Below are positions 59,000-64,000 of a stretch of DNA of 64,000 bases, piece by piece. The stretch is taken from positions 3,348,001 through 3,412,000 of the forward strand of contig NZ_CP144555.1 in assembly GCF_036607905.1 (NCBI RefSeq), written 5' to 3'. Under the pieces are notes generated by a model. That model was not told the DNA's origin. It was given only the letters and a program-made list of their open reading frames with translations, and did not search any database. A program made the translations under genes and the position numbers. The stretch comes from Streptomyces sp. SCSIO 75703 (lineage in GTDB: Bacteria > Actinomycetota > Actinomycetes > Streptomycetales > Streptomycetaceae). Position 1 is the first letter of the stretch. Every line of letters starts with the position of its first letter.

Positions 59000-60826
59000 A
59001 TGGGGCACTACAAGCCGAATCTCCGGGACATCGAGTTCAACCTCTTCGAGGTGCTCGGCCGCGACAAGCTGTACGGCACCGGCCCGTTCGCGGAGATGGA
59101 CACCGACACCGCCCGCAGCGTCCTCGAGGAACTGACCCGCCTCGCCGAGAACGAGCTGGCCGAGTCCTTCGCCGACGCCGACCGCAACCCGCCGGTCTTC
59201 GACCCGGAGACGAACACGGCTCCGGTCCCCGCGTCCTTCAAGAAGAGCTACCAGGCCTTCATGGACTCCGAGTACTGGCGGCTGGGCCTGCCCGAGGCCA
59301 TCGGCGGCACCACCGCGCCGCCCTCGCTGATCTGGGCCTACGCCGAGCTGATCCTGGGCGCCAACCCGGCCGTGTGGATGTACTCCTCCGGCCCCGCCTT
59401 CGCCGGCATCCTCCACGACGAGGGCACCGACGAGCAGAAGAAGATCGCCCGGATCGCCGTCGAGCGCCAGTGGGGCTCCACCATGGTCCTCACCGAGCCG
59501 GACGCCGGCTCCGACGTGGGCGCCGGCCGCGCCAAGGCGGTCAAGCAGGAGGACGGCTCCTGGCACATCGAGGGCGTCAAGCGCTTCATCACCTCGGGCG
59601 AGCACGACATGTCCGAGAACATCCTCCACTACGTCCTCGCCCGCCCCGAGGGCGCCGGCCCCGGCACCAAGGGCCTCTCCCTCTTCCTCGTCCCGAAGTA
59701 CCTCTTCGACGCCGAGACCGGCGAGCCGGGCGAGCGCAACGGCGTCTACGCCACCAACGTCGAGCACAAGATGGGCCTGAAGGCGTCCAACACCTGCGAG
59801 ATGACCTTCGGCGACCGCCACCCCGCCAAGGGCTGGCTGATCGGCGAGAAGCACGACGGCATCCGCCAGATGTTCCGCATCATCGAGTTCGCCCGCATGA
59901 TGGTCGGCACGAAGGCGATCTCCACCCTCTCCACCGGCTACCTCAACGCGCTGGAGTACGCCAAGGAGCGCGTCCAGGGGCCCGACCTGGCCAACTTCAT
60001 GGACAAGGCCGCGCCCAAGGTCACCATCACGCACCACCCCGACGTGCGCCGCTCGCTCATGACGCAGAAGGCGTACGCGGAGGGCATGCGGGCGCTGGTG
60101 CTCTACACCGCCTCCGTCCAGGACACCATCGCGGTCAAGGAGGCGAACGGCGAGGACACCACCGCCGACCACGCCCTCAACGACCTGCTCCTGCCCATCG
60201 TCAAGGGCTACGGCTCCGAGAAGGGCTACGAGCAGCTCGCGCAGTCGCTCCAGACCTTCGGCGGCTCCGGCTTCCTGCAGGAGTACCCGATCGAGCAGTA
60301 CATCCGCGACTCCAAGATCGACACCCTCTACGAGGGCACCACGGCCATCCAGGGCCAGGACTTCTTCTTCCGGAAGATCGTCCGCAACCAGGGCGCCGCG
60401 CTCAACGCCCTCGCCGAGGACATCAAGGAGTTCCTCGCCCTCGCCACCGGCGGCGAGGAGCTGTCCGCCGCCCGCGAGCACCTGGCGAAGGCCGCCGTCG
60501 AGCTGGAGGCCCTGGTCGGCCTCATGCTCACCGACCTCGCCGCCACCGAGCAGGACGTCAAGAACATCTACAAGGTCGGGCTCAACACCACCCGCTTGCT
60601 GATGGCCTCCGGCGACGTGATCGTCGGCTACCTGCTCCTCAAGGGCGCCGCCGTCGCCGCCGAGAAGCTGCCGACCGCCTCCGCCAAGGACCGGGCCTTC
60701 TACACCGGCAAGATCGCGGCGGCCACGTTCTTCGCCGCCACCGTCCTGCCCGGCGTCACCCTGGCCCGCAAGGTCGCCCAGGGCGTCGAGCTGGACCTCA
60801 TGGAGCTGGACGAGGCCGCCTTCTGA
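59000..60826 (+). CDS. Acyl-CoA dehydrogenase (FadE5-like)
   Basis: The 608-residue flavoenzyme performs the first step of fatty-acid beta-oxidation, alpha,beta-dehydrogenation of acyl-CoA. It shows [20 protein letters not shown], the FAD/substrate motif [59 protein letters not shown] and the [12 protein letters not shown] region holding the catalytic Glu. The extra C-terminal domain (about 470-600) makes it the long FadE5-type form. GGAG precedes ATG 59000. Confidence 0.95.
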   Translation: MGHYKPNLRDIEFNLFEVLGRDKLYGTGPFAEMDTDTARSVLEELTRLAENELAESFADADRNPPVFDPETNTAPVPASFKKSYQAFMDSEYWRLGLPEAIGGTTAPPSLIWAYAELILGANPAVWMYSSGPAFAGILHDEGTDEQKKIARIAVERQWGSTMVLTEPDAGSDVGAGRAKAVKQEDGSWHIEGVKRFITSGEHDMSENILHYVLARPEGAGPGTKGLSLFLVPKYLFDAETGEPGERNGVYATNVEHKMGLKASNTCEMTFGDRHPAKGWLIGEKHDGIRQMFRIIEFARMMVGTKAISTLSTGYLNALEYAKERVQGPDLANFMDKAAPKVTITHHPDVRRSLMTQKAYAEGMRALVLYTASVQDTIAVKEANGEDTTADHALNDLLLPIVKGYGSEKGYEQLAQSLQTFGGSGFLQEYPIEQYIRDSKIDTLYEGTTAIQGQDFFFRKIVRNQGAALNALAEDIKEFLALATGGEELSAAREHLAKAAVELEALVGLMLTDLAATEQDVKNIYKVGLNTTRLLMASGDVIVGYLLLKGAAVAAEKLPTASAKDRAFYTGKIAAATFFAATVLPGVTLARKVAQGVELDLMELDEAAF

Positions 60827-60883
60827 CCCCGGTCCGGGCCCGCGCGGCCCGGACCCCCGGGGGGTACCTCCACACTCTCCTCA

Positions 60884-60917
60884 CGGGGCCCGCTCCCACC
60901 GACGGGAGCGGGCCCCG
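60884..60917 (+). terminator. Terminator of acyl-CoA dehydrogenase gene
   Basis: Perfect 14-bp arms CGGGGCCCGCTCCC / GGGAGCGGGCCCCG with loop ACCGAC, 57 bp past the stop. Confidence 0.88.
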
Positions 60918-60938
60918 GTCCGTCGTTAAGGTGAACCC

Positions 60939-62258
60939 ATGAGCGAACCCCTCCGTTTCGACCGCGGTCACACCGACGACCTGATGTCCTTCCTGGCCGC
61001 CAGTCCGACGCCGTACCACGCCGTGGCCAACGCCGCCGAGCGGCTGGAGAAGGCCGGCTTCCGGCAGGTGTCGGAGACGGACTCCTGGGACGAGTCGGCG
61101 GAGGTCTCCGCCGCGGGGAGCGGCGGACGGTACGTGCTGCGCGGCGGCGCGATCGTCGCCTGGTACGTCCCCGAGGGCGCCCGGCCGCACACCCCCTTCC
61201 GCATCGTCGGCGCACACACCGACTCCCCCAACCTGCGCGTCAAGCCCCGCCCGGACAGCGGGGCGCACGGCTGGCGCCAGGTCGCCGTGGAGATCTACGG
61301 CGGACCGCTGCTCAACTCCTGGCTCGACCGCGACCTCGGCCTCGCCGGCCGGCTGAGCCTGCGCGACGGCACCACCCGCCTGGTCGACGTCGCCCGGCCG
61401 CTGCTGCGCGTGCCCCAGCTCGCCATCCACCTGGACCGCACGGTCTCCTCCGAGGGCCTCAAGCTGGACAAGCAGCGCCACCTCCAGCCCGTCTGGGGCC
61501 TCGCCGACACCGTCCGCGACGGCGACCTCGTCGCCTTCCTGGAGGAGGAGGCGGGCGTCGCCCCGGGGGAGGTGACCGGCTGGGACCTGATGACCCACCC
61601 CGTGGAGCCCCCGGCGTACCTGGGCCGCGACCGCGAGCTGGTGGCCGGCCCCCGCATGGACAACCTGCTCTCCGTGCACGCCGGGGTGGCCGCGCTGACC
61701 GCCGCCGCCGCGTCCGGCGGGCCGCTGCCGTACGTCCCCGTGCTCGCCGCTTTCGACCACGAGGAGAACGGCTCCCAGTCCGACACCGGCGCCGACGGTC
61801 CGCTGCTCGGCGGGGTGCTGGAACGCTCCGTCCTCGCCCGCGGCGGCTCCTGGGAGGACCGGGCGCGGGCCTTCGCGGGCACCGTGTGCCTCTCCTCCGA
61901 CACCGGGCACGCGGTCCACCCCAACTACGCCGAACGGCACGACCCGACACACCACCCGCGCGTCAACGGCGGCCCCATCCTCAAGGTCAACGTCAACAAC
62001 CGCTACGCGACGGACGGTTCGGGCCGGGCGGTGTTCGCCGCCGCCTGCGAGAAGGCGGGCGTGCCCTTCCAGACCTTCGTCTCGAACAACTCCATGCCCT
62101 GCGGCACCACCATCGGCCCGATCACCGCGGCCCGGCACGGCATCCACACCGTCGACATCGGCGTGGCGATCCTGTCGATGCACAGCGCGCGGGAGCTGTG
62201 CGGCGGCGAGGACCCCCACCTCCTCGCCGCCGCGCTGACGGCGTTCCTGACGGGCTGA
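60939..62258 (+). CDS. M18-family metalloaminopeptidase
   Basis: The 439-residue enzyme removes N-terminal (often acidic) residues from peptides using two zinc ions. The ligand motifs are in order: GAHTDSPNLRVKP (His, Asp), GPRMDNLLSVHAG (Asp), AFDHEENGSQSDTG (catalytic Glu pair), SSDTGHAVHPNY (Asp, His) and ARHGIHTVDIGVAILSMHSA (His). Family members form dodecamers in the cytoplasm. The ATG at 60939 lies 21 bp after the dehydrogenase terminator. Confidence 0.96.
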   Translation: MSEPLRFDRGHTDDLMSFLAASPTPYHAVANAAERLEKAGFRQVSETDSWDESAEVSAAGSGGRYVLRGGAIVAWYVPEGARPHTPFRIVGAHTDSPNLRVKPRPDSGAHGWRQVAVEIYGGPLLNSWLDRDLGLAGRLSLRDGTTRLVDVARPLLRVPQLAIHLDRTVSSEGLKLDKQRHLQPVWGLADTVRDGDLVAFLEEEAGVAPGEVTGWDLMTHPVEPPAYLGRDRELVAGPRMDNLLSVHAGVAALTAAAASGGPLPYVPVLAAFDHEENGSQSDTGADGPLLGGVLERSVLARGGSWEDRARAFAGTVCLSSDTGHAVHPNYAERHDPTHHPRVNGGPILKVNVNNRYATDGSGRAVFAAACEKAGVPFQTFVSNNSMPCGTTIGPITAARHGIHTVDIGVAILSMHSARELCGGEDPHLLAAALTAFLTG

Positions 62259-62278
62259 GGGCCATAGGGCCGCGGGAG

Positions 62279-62298
62279 GCCCGCCGCGCGCGGCGGGC
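62279..62298 (+). terminator. Terminator of M18 aminopeptidase gene
   Basis: Stem GCCCGCCG / CGGCGGGC around CGCG, 20 bp after the stop. Confidence 0.65.
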
Positions 62299-62397
62299 AA
62301 CACCCCCCGGCCGCATGGGCGTTCCGCCCGGGGGTACCCGAACGGACCGGATCGGCCGGAGAGTCCGGCCGACCGGACCTACAGGGAGGCGACGCTC

Positions 62398-62649
62398 ATG
62401 GGCCTCGGCGGGTGCATCATCCTCATCGCCGTGGGAGCCATCCTCACGTTCGCGACCGACTGGGAGATGCGGGGCGTCGACCTCGACCTGGTCGGCGTCA
62501 TCTTCATGGTCGTCGGACTGATCGGGGTCGCCACGTTCGGCAGCATCGCCCGGCGCCGCCGGGTGGTGATGCCGCCGGCGACCCCGATCGTCGAGGACCG
62601 GCCCCACCACCACCCCCGCGACGGGTACGACGACGGCTACGGCGTCTGA
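62398..62649 (+). CDS. DUF6458-family small membrane protein
   Basis: The 83-residue protein has two membrane helices (GLGGCIILIAVGAILTFATD and LVGVIFMVVGLIGVATFG) joined by WEMRGVDLDL, then a basic segment RRRR and a His/Asp/Tyr-rich tail. The layout is that of DUF6458, a common actinobacterial family of unknown function. GGGAGG precedes the ATG. Its end overlaps the convergent NHL gene by 13 bp. Confidence 0.88.
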   Translation: MGLGGCIILIAVGAILTFATDWEMRGVDLDLVGVIFMVVGLIGVATFGSIARRRRVVMPPATPIVEDRPHHHPRDGYDDGYGV

Positions 62650-64000
62650 CCCGCGCCGGCGCCCGTGCCCTCGGCGCCGTCCGCGCCGCCTTCGTCGAGT
62701 CCGGCGAGGACCAGCGGCAGCCGGGTCGCGCCGGACGCGGTCAGCCGGACCGGGACGCCCCAGTCCTGCTGGTGGACGTGGCAGGCCGGGTACGCGTTGG
62801 CCGGGTCGTCGTCGCAGGACGCGGCCATCGCGGAGACGTGCAGGACCCCCTCCGTCACCTCGGGGTCCAGCTCCAGCACGCGGCCCAGGCCGGTCCCCGC
62901 GCCCTCGCCCGAGCGCAGCAGGCCGGGCGGCGTGGCGGAGACCAGCAGCCGGGTCGAGGGCCCGTAGCGGGTGTCGAGCTTCTGCCCGGCGGGCGCCTGG
63001 AAGACCACGTCGAGCAGGAGGGTGCCCGGGGCCACCTCGGTCGCCTCGCGCCGCGTGCGGTGGGCGACCGCCTCGACGCGGACCGCCTCCTCGGGCAGCC
63101 GCAGCCGGGTCAGCCGGTGCCGGGCCGACTCCACGACCACGATGTCGTCGCCCACCAGGACGGCGTCGCTCGGCTCGCGCAGATCGGTGGCGAGCGTCGT
63201 CACCTCCCCGCTCGCCGGGTCGTAGCGGCGCAGGGCGTGGTTGTAGGTGTCGGCGACGGCGACCGAGCCGTCGGGCAGCACGGTGACGCCCAGCGGGTGC
63301 TGGAGCAGGGCCTGGCCCGCCTCCCCGTCGCGGTGGCCGAAGTCGAACAGGCCGGTGCCGACGGCGGTGTGGACCGTGCCGTCGGTGTCCACGAAGCGCA
63401 GGGCGGAGGTCTCGGAGTCGGCGACCCAGAGCCGGTCGGTACCGGCCGCGAGCCCGGACGGCTGGGCGAACCACGCCTCGGCGCCGGGCCCGTCGACCAG
63501 GCCCTCGTTGGTGGTGCCGGCGGTCACGCCCACGCTGCCGTCGGCCGGGTCGTAGGCCCAGAGCTGGTGGACGCCGGCCATGGCGATCCACACCCGGTCC
63601 CGCCACCAGGCCACGTCCCAGGGCGAGGAGAGGGCGACCTCGCGGCCGGGGCCCGCGGTGGGCTCGCCCTGCATCCACTGGCGGCCGGTGCCGGCCAGGG
63701 TGGTGACCTCGCCGGTCGCCGGGTCGAAGCGGCGCAGCGCGTGGTTGACCGTGTCGGCGACGACGACGGTGCCGTCGGGCAGCGGCGCGAGGCCCTGCGG
63801 CTCCTGGAAACGGGCGCGGTCCGCCGGGCCGTCGGCCAGGCCCCGGGTGCCGTCGCCGATCCGGCGCAGGACGCTCTCGCCGTCCTCGTCCAGCTCGACG
63901 AGCTGGTGCCGGGTGGTGTCGGTGACCAGGAAGGTCCCGGAGGGCAGCAGCAGCGCCTTGCCCGGGAAGCGCAGCACGGTCGGCTCGGGCTCCGGCGCCA
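62637..64000 (-). CDS. NHL-repeat protein, C-terminal part (cut by window edge)
   Basis: At least 454 residues are visible, and the frame runs open past the right edge (APEPEPTVLRF at 64000). NHL-type beta-propeller blades recur: FQEPQGLAPLPDGTVVVADT, VNHALRRFDPATGEVTTLAG, HPLGVTVLPDGSVAVADTYN. A C-terminal domain has the Cys-bearing CDDDPANAYPACHVHQQDW. In actinobacteria this end usually belongs to an NHLRC2-like protein with an N-terminal thioredoxin domain; that part would lie outside the window. TAG at 62637-62639 is the stop. Confidence 0.87.
   Translation of the reverse strand, partial: APEPEPTVLRFPGKALLLPSGTFLVTDTTRHQLVELDEDGESVLRRIGDGTRGLADGPADRARFQEPQGLAPLPDGTVVVADTVNHALRRFDPATGEVTTLAGTGRQWMQGEPTAGPGREVALSSPWDVAWWRDRVWIAMAGVHQLWAYDPADGSVGVTAGTTNEGLVDGPGAEAWFAQPSGLAAGTDRLWVADSETSALRFVDTDGTVHTAVGTGLFDFGHRDGEAGQALLQHPLGVTVLPDGSVAVADTYNHALRRYDPASGEVTTLATDLREPSDAVLVGDDIVVVESARHRLTRLRLPEEAVRVEAVAHRTRREATEVAPGTLLLDVVFQAPAGQKLDTRYGPSTRLLVSATPPGLLRSGEGAGTGLGRVLELDPEVTEGVLHVSAMAASCDDDPANAYPACHVHQQDWGVPVRLTASGATRLPLVLAGLDEGGADGAEGTGAGAGQTP

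Noticed and set aside
58877..60481. Long minus-strand frame opposite the acyl-CoA dehydrogenase
   Set aside because: It mirrors codon bias of the real gene on the other strand and has no recognisable domain.
1..64000. tRNA, rRNA, insertion sequences, prophage or integrase genes
   Set aside because: No transposase, integrase or phage protein, no terminal inverted repeats and no tRNA-like cloverleaf noticed; small RNAs cannot be excluded by eye.

Overview
The window is a very G+C-rich piece of chromosome with strong third-position G/C bias, frequent GTG and TTG starts, and an almost purely actinobacterial gene set: SpoIIE phosphatases, Spo0M, LCP, class F sortase, RNHCP and DUF6458 proteins, and a perfect GTTTCACGTGAAAC parS palindrome. 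All of this points to Streptomyces or a close relative. The parS site, aspS and metG place the window in the chromosome core; parS sites in Streptomyces cluster around oriC. I see no rRNA, tRNA, CRISPR array, prophage or insertion sequence.

Layout. 1-9.3 kb: a PAP2 phosphatase, a DUF4232-type lipoprotein, a membrane-anchored HTH protein, a three-gene operon (small membrane protein, ECF-like sigma factor, M48-like peptidase), and a J-domain protein with an unknown partner. 9.4-17 kb: a divergent LysR / class-A-beta-lactamase-like pair, a Tat-exported metallo-hydrolase, and a translationally coupled MoxR ATPase / metallopeptidase-VWA / unknown operon. 17-20.5 kb: VOC, DUF3592-like and hemerythrin proteins, an SDR remnant and a 25-bp tandem repeat array. 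20.5-26 kb: an envelope-stress region with LCP, a BlaI-M56 pair, a GlsB/YeaQ protein, and an operon of sortase substrate, class F sortase, ECF sigma factor and membrane protein. 26-34 kb: cold-shock protein, MerR regulator, two CNNM/CorC membrane proteins, Spo0M, TerB-like protein, TatA, DUF6479-like protein, tandem RNHCP proteins and a thioredoxin-fold protein. 34-42.6 kb: an LAETG surface protein, a PknH-sensor-like lipoprotein, an HTH-TPR regulator divergent from a tiny exported peptide, a large FT-repeat protein and a SpoIIE-type phosphatase. 42.6-50 kb: membrane proteins, an exo/endonuclease-phosphatase, a Tat-exported PhoX with a PHO box, and a VWA protein with a very long Pro-Glu-Ala linker. 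50-64 kb: core genes metG, a PH-domain protein, aspS, a parS site, a PAS-GAF-SpoIIE-HATPase protein, an AI-2E transporter, pirin, SseB, a FadE5-like acyl-CoA dehydrogenase, an M18 aminopeptidase, DUF6458 and a partial NHL-repeat protein.

How the genes may work together. The best system-level signal is a shared 16-bp operator, TCTACA-N4-TGTAGA. It lies in the blaI promoter (shared with the divergent GlsB/YeaQ gene), 84 bp upstream of the LCP gene and 47 bp upstream of the TerB-like gene. Since the BlaI-M56 pair is encoded beside two of the sites, this looks like a local BlaI-controlled cell-envelope regulon. A second candidate is the HTH-TPR regulator (RRNPP-like architecture) divergent from a 62-residue exported peptide across a 105-bp region holding a perfect 14-bp palindrome. 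A third is the gapless operon that joins a class F sortase and its probable substrate to a sigma factor.
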